DNA of 64,000 bases, taken from positions 434,001-498,000 of the forward strand of contig NC_018942.1 in assembly GCF_000304475.1 (NCBI RefSeq), given 5' to 3'. Position 1 is the stretch's first letter, and every line of letters begins with the position of its first letter. The notes beneath the pieces are model-generated. The model was given only the letters and a program-made list of their open reading frames with translations, ran no database searches and was not told the DNA's origin. Shown here in pieces: positions 31,273-40,941 of this stretch. The translations under genes and the position numbers were made by a program. This DNA is from Kazachstania africana CBS 2517. Lineage: Eukaryota > Ascomycota > Saccharomycetes > Saccharomycetales > Saccharomycetaceae.

Positions 31273-31281
31273 GCTCATCGC
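31273..31281 (+). promoter_or_regulatory. PAC element upstream of TSR4
   Basis: GCTCATCGC is the exact reverse complement of the PAC site GCGATGAGC. It lies about 50 bases upstream of the TSR4 ATG, next to an A-rich RRPE-like run (TGAAAAAAAATT). This fits TSR4 being a ribosome-assembly gene. Confidence 0.65.
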
Positions 31282-31330
31282 AACTTTCAGAAACAGATTA
31301 ATAGGCTTTGGTGAGTAATACAGTAGTCAT

Positions 31331-32569
31331 ATGTCGAGTATGGAGGAAGTAGCACCATCTTCTGATTTTGAAGATGAACAAATTTCATATAATTCCAAGT
31401 CTGGTGATGTGTATTTGGCATTCGTTGACGCACCAGTCAAAGAAAGTGACGAAATTACCATAGAAGATACATTTATTGGAGGTGAACCGGTGTGGCTGCA
31501 TCCAGATTCTGTTCCTCAAAAAGATATGCTAAGATGTGGAGCTTGTAAGAAATCCGATGAGATGAAATTACTTTTACAAGCATTTTCACCATTGGACACT
31601 GAACAAATGGAAAAAATTCAAAGTGCTCATGGCATGAATAACCTCAAGCATATTAACCCAAACGATGACAGAGTATTATACGTTTTTGCATGTACCAACT
31701 GTCAAAGAAAGGGGAACAGTATTCGTTGTATCAGAGGTGTTAAACAAAACAAGAATGAGTCTTCGTTAAACTATAAAATAAAAAATGAATCAAATGAAAG
31801 CAAAAACTTTCAGATTAATCCATTTGATTTGGCCAAGACTGATAGTGTAAATCCCTTTGGTGGTGACAACCCATTTGGAGCAAATTCTTTTGGAACAAAT
31901 CCATTTGCCTCCAGTGCAAAAACAGAAACCGATAATTCTAAACCAGTAAATGACAATACTAATGAGCTGTCAGTTAAAGCAGCCAGAAAGTTGCATGATT
32001 TGAAAGCCGATAAGAGGTTTGACTCTAAGAAGGCGTTTAAAAACTACTTATTGTATGTAGAAGTGGAGTCTTTTAAGAACAAACCAGATCATTTGAAGCT
32101 ACCCAAGAATCTCAAAATTGATAGAGAAGCTTTAGATTTGGATAATTCAGATGATATTGAAAGTGATCTAATGAAGGATCCAATCAAAGTGGATCCTAGA
32201 ACAGAAAAGCTTTCAAAGTTTTTAGATGATGATGTTTTCCAGAAATTTCAAGAGATCGCTGCCTATAATCCTCTGCAAGTTCTACGTTATGATATTGGTG
32301 GTAAGCCTCTATATTATGCAGAACCAAAGAACAAAATAAATCTCGAAGAAATTGTAGCAAGACCGGGCTTCAACCCCTTTAGTAAGAGGATTTTTGAAAT
32401 GCAATTGATGCCAAAGATGATTTTGGATTTGGAAGGTTCAGTCAGTATTGAACAGGGGATGGAATGGGGAACCATTCTCGTTTTCACTGATATTGAAAAT
32501 TTCACTCCAAGCTTTGATGAGCATGGTGTGGGTTATGTAGAGGAATGCGTAAAAGTGCAATGGGAGTGA
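31331..32569 (+). CDS. TSR4: Rps2 (uS5) assembly chaperone Tsr4, PDCD2 family
   Basis: A 412-residue protein (S. cerevisiae YOL022C, 408). The N-terminal domain has Cys pairs of the PDCD2 type (CGAC near residue 71 and CTNC near residue 123). The middle carries NPF repeats (DNPFGANSFGTNPF). The C-terminal PDCD2_C domain includes RPGFNPFSKRIFEMQLMPKM and ends VEECVKVQWE. Tsr4 binds nascent Rps2 in the cytoplasm and delivers it for 40S assembly. The 3' end faces IFM1 across a microsatellite-rich gap. Confidence 0.93.
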   Translation: MSSMEEVAPSSDFEDEQISYNSKSGDVYLAFVDAPVKESDEITIEDTFIGGEPVWLHPDSVPQKDMLRCGACKKSDEMKLLLQAFSPLDTEQMEKIQSAHGMNNLKHINPNDDRVLYVFACTNCQRKGNSIRCIRGVKQNKNESSLNYKIKNESNESKNFQINPFDLAKTDSVNPFGGDNPFGANSFGTNPFASSAKTETDNSKPVNDNTNELSVKAARKLHDLKADKRFDSKKAFKNYLLYVEVESFKNKPDHLKLPKNLKIDREALDLDNSDDIESDLMKDPIKVDPRTEKLSKFLDDDVFQKFQEIAAYNPLQVLRYDIGGKPLYYAEPKNKINLEEIVARPGFNPFSKRIFEMQLMPKMILDLEGSVSIEQGMEWGTILVFTDIENFTPSFDEHGVGYVEECVKVQWE

Positions 32570-32589
32570 ACAAATAATATTTACATGTT

Positions 32590-32681
32590 GTAGTTTCTGT
32601 GTGTATATATATACGTAGCTGTGCCCACTAGATATACATATGTGTGCCCAATATATATATGTGTGTGTGTGCTCAATATAT
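32590..32681. repeat. TA/TG microsatellite between TSR4 and IFM1
   Basis: Runs of alternating TATATA and GTGTGTGT between two convergent genes; probably efficiency elements for 3' end formation (TATATA) on both strands. Confidence 0.6.
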
Positions 32682-34724
32682 TTACAAGTGACGGGGGATA
32701 GAAGTCTCCTCATACACAAGAACTTTGTCGCCGGACTTGAAGGCTTCAAAATTATTATCGAAAGTTATACCACATTCCTGCCCTTTTCCTGACTTTTGTA
32801 TATCGGTTTTACCGTGCTTTAAAGTGGCTATTTTTCCTTCGTAGATGGGCTCATCAGTAATTTCGCCACGAACTATAATAACTTTTGAATTTCTTTCTAT
32901 TTGTCCCTGTATCACTTTACAACCTGCAATTTGGATCATTCTCTGTTTCTGTTTAAACTGAAATACTTCTCTAATATCGGCCTTAGCAACAAATTTTCTT
33001 TCAAAAATAGGCATTAGATTGCTTTCCAATGTCTCAATAACATCATCGATCAGTTTATAGATGATATCATAATATTTAATCTGGACAGTAGGATGTTTAT
33101 TTACCAAGTCATTTGGTAGAGTTCCTAAATTAAAGCACAGTATTTTACTCTCCGTGATCTCGGCCATTTTGAAGTCACTTTCTGATGGCAACCCAACGGA
33201 AGAGGAAACGACGTTACATTTCACCTCATTATTTCCGAGGATTTCTATACTTTCTCTAATTGCTTCAACTGAGCCAGAAACGTCTGCTTTTAGTATATAA
33301 TTGATACTTTTCGGTCCCTTAGTTTCATCTACAGGAACGTCCTCCTCTCCATCTTCGACTTGGCTCACCTTTTTGTTTTGATCTGGTGACCTACTTTCGT
33401 TAATTTTCTTTACTTCAGAGGCCTTTCTTTCAACTTCAAGTAGGTGTAGCCTCTTGGCAATATATTTTTTGGCTGTAGCTTCATTTCTCACCTGGAGAAC
33501 TTCTTCTCCAACTTGAGGTAAATTTTTCCAGCCAATTATTTCAACTGCTTCAGATGGCATACCTTGCATTACCAATTTGCTGGAGTTACTCAGAATACTT
33601 TTTACTTTGCAGAAAGTGTTACCACATAGCAGAATATTCCCTTTTTTAAGAGTACCCTTTTTGACCAAAATAGTGGCAACATTTCCAACATTTGCCTTGA
33701 CTTTGCTTTCAATGATCCAGCCTTCTACACTTGTATTTTTAGCGTTTTCGCATTTTATTTCCATGATTGAGCTCAAGAGAACTATACTTTCCTCTAATAA
33801 ATCCATATTTTCACCAGTTTTGGCACTTATTGGAACAACTTGAGTATCGCCCCCGAACTTTTCCGCAACTATACCATGATTTAGAAGTTCATTCAGGATT
33901 CTGTCTAACTTAGCTTCCCGTTCTTTAAGAGTTGGGATTTTATCTATCTTCGTTATGGCTACTATAACTTGGTTTCCGGACTTTTTAATGTGATGGATTG
34001 CTTCAATAGTTTGAGGCATTATTGAATCCTCTATAGAAATTACCAAAACTACTATATCGGTGACGGTAGCACCTCTTTCCCTCATCTTCAAGAAAGCTTC
34101 ATGGCCAGGTGTGTCTAGAAATGTAATGGTCTTCTTTGATTTTGGGGTAACAACTTGAAATGCACCGATATGTTGTGTAATGCCACCATGTTCTTGTTCG
34201 GTTATACGGTTTTGAGACTGTCGTAAATAATCTAAGATGGTAGTCTTACCGTGATCTACATGGCCAATGATTGTGACAATTGGAGGCCTGGTAGTCAAAT
34301 TTTGGGGATTTACCGGCTGCTTCAAATCGTTGTAGAGGGTATCTGCTGTTGTATAGGTTCGACTGGGCACTTGATAATTATATTCTTGAAGTATTAAATT
34401 GACGTACTCTTTGGATAATATGTATGAGGGATTGATGTTACGAAGCCCTAAGTTAAGCATATCTTTCATCAAAGTCTGTATCCTACAATTCAACAAATTA
34501 GAAAGTTTGTCTATGGAGATATACTCCGGTACAACGAAGTTAACCATCTTTAGCTCTTTGTTGGATCGTATATTCCTATCATTCCTATGACTTTTTGCAT
34601 AGCATCTGTTTAAAGAATATTGTGTGAACAGGGTCTGTTGGCTTGATAGAGGAAAATATCTCGATGTACAACCTAAAGATGTCAGCTTTTTATTGGATTG
34701 GGTTGTGATTGCACGTCTTAGCAT
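32682..34724 (-). CDS. IFM1: Mitochondrial translation initiation factor 2
   Basis: A 680-residue GTPase (S. cerevisiae YOL023W, 676). A basic presequence (MLRRAITTQSNKKLTSLG) precedes the IF2 N-region. GTPase motifs are intact: GHVDHGKT at 154-161, GGITQHIGAFQV (switch I), DTPGH at 204-208, and TKID near residue 258. A charged linker (VSQVEDGEEDVPVDETKGPK) separates domains II and III. IF2m joins fMet-tRNA to the mitochondrial small subunit. The gene is convergent with TSR4, the same relation as in S. cerevisiae. Confidence 0.97.
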   Translation of the reverse strand: MLRRAITTQSNKKLTSLGCTSRYFPLSSQQTLFTQYSLNRCYAKSHRNDRNIRSNKELKMVNFVVPEYISIDKLSNLLNCRIQTLMKDMLNLGLRNINPSYILSKEYVNLILQEYNYQVPSRTYTTADTLYNDLKQPVNPQNLTTRPPIVTIIGHVDHGKTTILDYLRQSQNRITEQEHGGITQHIGAFQVVTPKSKKTITFLDTPGHEAFLKMRERGATVTDIVVLVISIEDSIMPQTIEAIHHIKKSGNQVIVAITKIDKIPTLKEREAKLDRILNELLNHGIVAEKFGGDTQVVPISAKTGENMDLLEESIVLLSSIMEIKCENAKNTSVEGWIIESKVKANVGNVATILVKKGTLKKGNILLCGNTFCKVKSILSNSSKLVMQGMPSEAVEIIGWKNLPQVGEEVLQVRNEATAKKYIAKRLHLLEVERKASEVKKINESRSPDQNKKVSQVEDGEEDVPVDETKGPKSINYILKADVSGSVEAIRESIEILGNNEVKCNVVSSSVGLPSESDFKMAEITESKILCFNLGTLPNDLVNKHPTVQIKYYDIIYKLIDDVIETLESNLMPIFERKFVAKADIREVFQFKQKQRMIQIAGCKVIQGQIERNSKVIIVRGEITDEPIYEGKIATLKHGKTDIQKSGKGQECGITFDNNFEAFKSGDKVLVYEETSIPRHL

Positions 34725-34931
34725 ATAGGAAAGACTTCACCTTCTTTTAAAGTAAAAAGATGGGAGTTTTATGAATATATTTTAGTTTACTTGATATTTG
34801 TCTGGACTTTCGTTAACTTTATTTCATATCGCTTTTAATTGTAAGAATTGTTAAACAAAATATTAACAATCTTTCAGAAAAAATGGAAAATTGCAATTTA
34901 ATTTTAAAAATTGATTCAGTATATAAAATCA

Positions 34932-36731
34932 TTATATGGATTTACTTACAGCAAAAGATTTATATTTTGACAATAATTCTGAGATTCGTCTCTGAGCATC
35001 AGGTTCTGCGAACCTATAGTTTACTAAAGGACTATAGACATTTTCATTGTACCAATCCTTGTCTAAACCCTCAAATGCATGATAGTACCTCACAATTAAG
35101 CGTGAGACAATTTCAATTGCTAAGCTTAGATCATCTTGTGTATGTAGCAAACTGTAATCTATCACAGTTTTCAAAATTTCACCACAAACATTAAAGGGAA
35201 GTTCATCAACTTGTTGTAAGATAACAAGAATGGACAATCTTAATGACTTCCCATCATCAATTTTCTGTTTCATATTCCCTACTTTCAAGATGTTCACGAA
35301 ACGTTTGTTTTTCTGTAGATATGGTAAAATAAGCTCACATAATTTCGATTGTTCCTCCATCGTGAGATTTATTTGCTCTTTGTTCTTAATCAATTGCTCA
35401 GTTACATTGAGAGAAGTCTGTAGAGTTGATAATTCAATCTCGTCTTTTCCTATACGCAACTTATGAAATAATGTTGCTAACAATATTGCTTTACTAGGGA
35501 AATTGTTTAGACCTACGGATATCTCTTTCAAATCAAGCACATCCACCATTGCTTCGTCGTGGTCATGACCAACAACAACAGCAACATCTACAGCATTAAT
35601 TTTGTCCTCAACGTCTAACAAAAGTTGTTGAATCTCCCTCAATTTCAGTATTTCATTCGATGGAATATTAGACGAGACCATATTTTCGTTTTCAAACTCT
35701 ATCTCGTCTTCATCATCAGAAAAATCAAGCTGAGATATATAGTTCTTTTGGTCTGAGTCAATAGGATCGTTTTCTATCTTTAAATTTCCATTTCTCCCCC
35801 GTAGTCCGGACTCATAAAAACCTATCGTATCATTAGTACTTGCAAGCAATTGCTTCACGCTGGATTTCAGCTTTTCAACAAGCTCAGTGTCTAGATATAC
35901 CTTTCCAGTACTAACTGACCTTATTTGAAAGAAAGGCGACAAATTTTGAATTATTTTCAATACTTCTAAAGTGTTCATTTCAGAAGCTAGCATCGGTATT
36001 AAGAAATTCACGAATAGATGGGTTACGCTTGGCGTAAACTTGTACCAGTAGCATGAAATGGTCAGGAAAGCACTCAGAGAAATGCGTTCAGTTACTACGT
36101 CCAACTCCCAACTAGTCGTCAGCTTACACATGGTTTTCAATAAATCATTTGTAATCACGGTATTTGAGCCTTTATCTGCTACCGAAAGAATGCTATCGAG
36201 TAGAACGGCTGGTATTGACTTTTCTTGTCCATTGTAGCACAGCTTCAGAAGCAGTGTCAGACATTCTGTATAAAGAGGCCCACTACTCGATATAGAACAA
36301 AAGTAAGTAACTATGTTGGTTGAATCATCAAAACATTCATCATACACAAACAAAATGTCTCTTTCGATAAAATTTTGCAGTATGTTTCTCAATGCTTGCA
36401 AAAATATATCACTTTCTGTACAGTAATTTTTACAGGACTCACAAATTAAAGATATTATTGGTTTACTTTCTTCAACCACTTCATGTATCCTCATATCTTG
36501 AAAATAAGCCCCAATTGTAAAAGGCAAAACTTCCTGTGAGAGTAAATCCCCTAGTATTTGAGACGAAGTAGTTCCTTGAATGGACCGTTGTAAGATCGGC
36601 AGTGAAAGTTCCCAAATAAACTTGTATAAATCCTCTTTATTAGAAATCTTCTTCTCTTTTTTTAAAAGCATATATTTAATATCATCATCGTTTGTAGAAT
36701 TATAAGCCTCAAGCAAGTCAGTTACCTCCAT
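34932..36731 (-). CDS. LAG2: Probable Lag2, cullin neddylation regulator
   Basis: A 599-residue, mostly helical acidic protein in the LAG2 (YOL025W, 660) position: after IFM1 and on the same strand. S. cerevisiae Lag2 is CAND1-like; it binds Cdc53/cullin and opposes Rub1 conjugation. Here the sequence is a series of hydrophobic helices without motifs I can name, with a disordered acidic segment near residues 325-350 (FSDDEDEIEFENENMV). The assignment is therefore mainly positional. YOL024W, between IFM1 and LAG2 in S. cerevisiae, is missing. Confidence 0.7.
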   Translation of the reverse strand: MEVTDLLEAYNSTNDDDIKYMLLKKEKKISNKEDLYKFIWELSLPILQRSIQGTTSSQILGDLLSQEVLPFTIGAYFQDMRIHEVVEESKPIISLICESCKNYCTESDIFLQALRNILQNFIERDILFVYDECFDDSTNIVTYFCSISSSGPLYTECLTLLLKLCYNGQEKSIPAVLLDSILSVADKGSNTVITNDLLKTMCKLTTSWELDVVTERISLSAFLTISCYWYKFTPSVTHLFVNFLIPMLASEMNTLEVLKIIQNLSPFFQIRSVSTGKVYLDTELVEKLKSSVKQLLASTNDTIGFYESGLRGRNGNLKIENDPIDSDQKNYISQLDFSDDEDEIEFENENMVSSNIPSNEILKLREIQQLLLDVEDKINAVDVAVVVGHDHDEAMVDVLDLKEISVGLNNFPSKAILLATLFHKLRIGKDEIELSTLQTSLNVTEQLIKNKEQINLTMEEQSKLCELILPYLQKNKRFVNILKVGNMKQKIDDGKSLRLSILVILQQVDELPFNVCGEILKTVIDYSLLHTQDDLSLAIEIVSRLIVRYYHAFEGLDKDWYNENVYSPLVNYRFAEPDAQRRISELLSKYKSFAVSKSI

Positions 36732-37044
36732 TAGGAATTTTTGAAATCTTGCGAAGATGATTATTATTAGAAGACAATTAGGGTATAGATAGTGATACGA
36801 GAGTAAACCCCTCTTTATTTCTATGGAAAGACAATTGGATGGTACCTCAGTAGAACTAAATGTTGTTTCACTAGCTCAAGTAATGGGTTTAATATCACTT
36901 GATTGTTTCTTATGTGCTCGTGGCAATAGCAATATGCTTTTGATATGTGTTACAAGTTCGTGCCTTTTGAAAAAAATCACTAATGTTATTATGAAATAGG
37001 TGAGTCGAGAAAAGGAAACAGACAACTAACTACATTATTGTTCC
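36732..37044. other. Divergent promoter region LAG2/ATG18
   Basis: About 310 bases, no gene or repeat seen. In S. cerevisiae LAG2 and ATG18 are on different chromosomes, in regions descended from one ancestral block. Confidence 0.4.
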
Positions 37045-38484
37045 ATGACTGACACAATGGCAACCACGATCAACAATGTTGGGTTCAATCAATCAGGGTC
37101 ATGCATTTCGGTAGCAACTTCAACGGGCTACAGAACGTATAATTGTAGTCCGTTTGGGAAGTTTCTTTCGGAGGAGAGTTCAGATAGAATTGGAGGTTAC
37201 GCCATCTGTGAAATGTTATTTCAGACGTCATTACTGGCTCTTGTAGGCAATGGTGACCTACCAAACTTATCACCAAGAAAGCTGCGACTAATGAACACCA
37301 AAAAACATTCAATAATATGTGAAATAACATTTCCATCATCAATTCTGTCTGTTAAGATGAATAAATCAAGACTAATCATCCTTATAAAGTTGCAAATTTA
37401 CGTTTATGACATAACGAATGTGAAACTTTTATATATAATCGATAATATCTCCAATCCATATGGTCTCATTTCTGTATCTTCAAATGCCAATATCTTAGCT
37501 TATCCATCACTATCTAGGTTAATAAATTCTGGAATCAAGTCAAATGTAACAAGCAATAATATTTCATTTCTAAAGACGATGAAGGGTGGACCTGATTTGA
37601 ATATTTCGATAAATAATGAAAACGATAGCAATGTTATGAAAAATGGGGATATCATATTATTTGATATGAATGACCTGCGGCCAATAATAGTCATTGAAGC
37701 ACATAAAAATGGGATTGCATCATTAGCATTAAGTTCCGATGGTAAATTATTGGCCACAGCGTCAGAAAAAGGCACAATAATCAGAATTTTTAGTGTAGAA
37801 ACGGGCCTGAAAGTATATCAATTTAGAAGGGGAACCTACACTACAAAAATTTTATCAATGAATTTTAGTATTGATAACTTATTTCTCACTGCATGCTGCG
37901 CAAGTAAGACCGTTCACATATTCAAACTAAGTGATTCGATGAGTTCCGACAATGAGGATAGCGACGACGATGATAGTGATGACGATGAAAGTGACGACAG
38001 TGATAACGATATTGAGACTCTGAAAGCAAGAAAGCCATATGTAGATGCATCCAGGAAAACGGTTGGACGAATGATCAGAAATTCGTCACAAAATTTAACT
38101 AGAAAGGCTGCTATGACATTGGGCTCAATTTTACCAATAAAAGTCAATTCGATTTTAGACTCTTCTCGACATTTTGCCAGTATTAAACTGCCGTCACAAG
38201 ATAGCAGTGAAAATTTCAATAAATGTGCCGCGACCATTGGCCAACCTGTACAGTTACACACATCGGACTATCCAGAGTTGTTTAGTAATGATCTAAATAA
38301 CGACGCCAACCCAAAAATTCAGATAAATGTCCACAATAACGAATCTGAAGGTAATGCTACGACAATTACCATGCTGCCCATCAACGTCATCACGTCAGAA
38401 GGCCTCTTATATAACTACGTAATGGATCCAGAAAGAGGTGGCGACTGCTTTTTGCTATCGCAATATTCTCTTTTGGATAATTGA
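37045..38484 (+). CDS. ATG18: PROPPIN, PI3P/PI(3,5)P2-binding autophagy protein Atg18
   Basis: A 479-residue seven-bladed WD40 propeller. The lipid-binding FRRG motif is at residues 260-263, flanked by VETGLKVYQ and TYTTKILSM. Between blades six and seven is the expected loop insertion: an acidic run (DNEDSDDDDSDDDESDD) followed by Ser/Asn-rich sequence. Atg18 works with Atg2 at the phagophore and with Fab1/Vac14 at the vacuole. The next gene is a ROG3/ROD1 homologue, matching S. cerevisiae YFR021W-YFR022W, which favours ATG18 over its relative ATG21. Confidence 0.93.
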   Translation: MTDTMATTINNVGFNQSGSCISVATSTGYRTYNCSPFGKFLSEESSDRIGGYAICEMLFQTSLLALVGNGDLPNLSPRKLRLMNTKKHSIICEITFPSSILSVKMNKSRLIILIKLQIYVYDITNVKLLYIIDNISNPYGLISVSSNANILAYPSLSRLINSGIKSNVTSNNISFLKTMKGGPDLNISINNENDSNVMKNGDIILFDMNDLRPIIVIEAHKNGIASLALSSDGKLLATASEKGTIIRIFSVETGLKVYQFRRGTYTTKILSMNFSIDNLFLTACCASKTVHIFKLSDSMSSDNEDSDDDDSDDDESDDSDNDIETLKARKPYVDASRKTVGRMIRNSSQNLTRKAAMTLGSILPIKVNSILDSSRHFASIKLPSQDSSENFNKCAATIGQPVQLHTSDYPELFSNDLNNDANPKIQINVHNNESEGNATTITMLPINVITSEGLLYNYVMDPERGGDCFLLSQYSLLDN

Positions 38485-38664
38485 TATTTTATATATATGT
38501 AGGTATCCAACCTTTCTTTGCGTCGACAGTATAGATATTTCGCTTACACGCAATAATTTGTCGAAGTGCCATCATCCATTGCAAAATGAAAAAAAAGTAT
38601 TCAAGATCGATTCAAGCATCAGCAGTTAAAAAACGGGAGCAAGCTTCGAGGAAGGTAGGCGTAC

Positions 38665-40941
38665 ATGTTTCAGACCTTCAAGGCCTCTAGAGACCCTTTA
38701 TTATTCGATATCCGACTACAAAATTCTGAGCACGATGTTCTCCTAATTAAAGGGGGCGTCGATCAAGCATCTTCCGTATTGCTGTCAGGTACCATTGTCC
38801 TTTCTGTATTGGAGCCTATACAAATAAAGACATTATCACTGAGACTGATGGGAAGAATTCGGCTGAATATTCCTAGTTCAGTACAGTCGACCCAAAATAT
38901 TAAGAGAAACATGAAATACGAAAAGATTTTCTATAATCATAACTGGGATAACTTTAATATTGAAGATTATTTTGAGAACTTGTATACAAATTATGATAGA
39001 AAAAAGTCAATCTCAAGCAGTTCGTCTACAAATGTTTCTGGTTTAGCTAAAAGAAATAGATCAAACAGTTCTTTGCTTTCCCTTGGTGGCTCTTCTAGTT
39101 ATCATACACTGGTAAAGGGGAATTACGAATTTCCCTTCAGCGCAATCTTGCCAGGATCATTAACCGAAAGTGTAGAAGGCCTACCAAACGCTTCTGTTAC
39201 ATATAAACTAGAAGCAAGCATTTCGAGACCAAAAAATGGCGATTTAATTAGGAGAAAGCACTTGAGAGTTGTTAGAACTTTATCGCCAGATTCTGTGGAA
39301 TTGTCTGAAACTGTCGCTGTTGACAATGTATGGCCCGATAAAGTAGAATACTCAATTTCAGCCCCAGCCAAGGCTATTCCCATTGGATCTTCTACGCCAA
39401 TTCATATAATGATAGTCCCTTTGATAAAAGGACTACGATTAGGACCTATCAAAATTTCAGTGGTCGAGACTTCACAATATTGTGGGAATATTGGTGGTAC
39501 TAACAGCCAGGATAGAATTGTGACAAAGATGAAGATAAAAGACCCATTAAAACATGTTGCCAAGTTGAAAAAGTCCAAAAACCATAGAGAACGGGATGAT
39601 TTCTACAGCGATGACGAGGAAGATTTCGAGTTTCAAGATAAATGGGAGGTTAATACAATTTTGAATATTCCACCCAGTCTATCTAAATGCACACAGGATT
39701 GTAATATCCTTCGAAACATCAAAGTCCGCCATAAGCTCAAATTTGTTATTTCTTTGATCAATAGCGATGGTCACATTTCGGAACTTCGTGCGTCTCTACC
39801 GGTACAGTTTTTCATTTCACCTTTCGTGGCTGTCTTTGCTACCTCTTCTGAAATTGTTGAAAGGGTAAGTAACTCTTTTGGAATGCCTTCAATAAATATA
39901 ACTAATGATGATACCAGCATTTCACATAAAAACCTTCTCCCTATCTACAATACCGAAGAGAAAGGATCATCAATCCAGGATAACGAGGAAATTCTGTTTG
40001 CTAGGTCAACTTCTGAGATAAACTTGAATTCTAGACCCTTGGAAAACAATATCAACGCCACTGCCATAATCTCAGATCTGATGGCACCACCTAATTATGA
40101 GCACCATGTTTATGATAAATTATGGAACAACATCCCAATTATTGACACTCCACAAGAACTAGTTCATAGCACACAATTTGAACATAGTAACCGTAATGAC
40201 GGGTCAATGGATGATGACCAGTTCATTCATCATTTACGACAAAACTTAAGGCAGTTAGATTTAGATACAGAAGGTACTGTGTCTACGTCATCATCACGCA
40301 GACCTAGTTATACTCTATCGGAGTCCAATTCGCATCCAAATTTGGGTATCGACTTCACTGCGAGCCCAGTAGCTACACCAGGCTATGATCACATATCTAG
40401 AAGAAGTTCTTTTTTAAGTCAACGACAATTTTCGTCATCTTCACTGAAGAAAGAATGGGAATTATCTTCTCTGAGCAGAGTACCATCATATGAAAAGGCA
40501 ATGAGAGCTGACGTTATTGATGATGATCTACCGCCAACTTATCCAGTTGCTGAGGAACAGGAAAATGCTATTGGCGCGGGACAAAATATCGAGAGACCAC
40601 AAACTGTACGTCACAGATCCTCTTCGCTTCTGACCATTCCAGCTTCGGCAAGGTCAAAAAGCCAAACACTCAATAGAAGTAACAATAGCTCTTCTTCCTC
40701 TTTGAATACACTATTTTTATCTAACACGAGTGGTTCGCTTAATAATGTTAATTCAAACCGCACAACAAATTCATTCTCCCTCAGCATGACCCCTGTGGGC
40801 ACTCCGTCCATTTCCGCGACTCATATGCAAAAATCTTCGTCTCGAACTAGTTCAAACAATTCACAAAGGCAAAGCTCATTAGTTAATCTGGTCGAGATGT
40901 TAACAAAAAAGAAAAAAAATAGCTTGCATGTCAAACTTTAG
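38665..40941 (+). CDS. ROG3: Alpha-arrestin Rog3/Rod1, Rsp5 adaptor
   Basis: A 758-residue arrestin-related trafficking adaptor. The arrestin N domain is at about residues 15-170 (LSGTIVLSVLEPIQIKTLSL, then NYEFPFSAILPGSL) and the C domain at about 220-400. Two PY motifs bind the WW domains of the ubiquitin ligase Rsp5: PPNY at 475-478 and PPTY at 623-626. The Ser-rich tail carries many potential phosphosites (RRPSYTLS, RRSSFLS). Rog3 and Rod1 drive endocytosis of sugar transporters and pheromone receptor under Snf1 and calcineurin control. The neighbour ATG18 fits ROG3 (YFR022W); ROD1 (YOR018W) is its duplicate. Confidence 0.92.
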   Translation: MFQTFKASRDPLLFDIRLQNSEHDVLLIKGGVDQASSVLLSGTIVLSVLEPIQIKTLSLRLMGRIRLNIPSSVQSTQNIKRNMKYEKIFYNHNWDNFNIEDYFENLYTNYDRKKSISSSSSTNVSGLAKRNRSNSSLLSLGGSSSYHTLVKGNYEFPFSAILPGSLTESVEGLPNASVTYKLEASISRPKNGDLIRRKHLRVVRTLSPDSVELSETVAVDNVWPDKVEYSISAPAKAIPIGSSTPIHIMIVPLIKGLRLGPIKISVVETSQYCGNIGGTNSQDRIVTKMKIKDPLKHVAKLKKSKNHRERDDFYSDDEEDFEFQDKWEVNTILNIPPSLSKCTQDCNILRNIKVRHKLKFVISLINSDGHISELRASLPVQFFISPFVAVFATSSEIVERVSNSFGMPSINITNDDTSISHKNLLPIYNTEEKGSSIQDNEEILFARSTSEINLNSRPLENNINATAIISDLMAPPNYEHHVYDKLWNNIPIIDTPQELVHSTQFEHSNRNDGSMDDDQFIHHLRQNLRQLDLDTEGTVSTSSSRRPSYTLSESNSHPNLGIDFTASPVATPGYDHISRRSSFLSQRQFSSSSLKKEWELSSLSRVPSYEKAMRADVIDDDLPPTYPVAEEQENAIGAGQNIERPQTVRHRSSSLLTIPASARSKSQTLNRSNNSSSSSLNTLFLSNTSGSLNNVNSNRTTNSFSLSMTPVGTPSISATHMQKSSSRTSSNNSQRQSSLVNLVEMLTKKKKNSLHVKL

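Noticed and set aside
31247..31318. Short upstream reading frame (23 codons) before TSR4
   Set aside because: It overlaps the PAC element, so it most likely lies upstream of the transcription start and is not translated.
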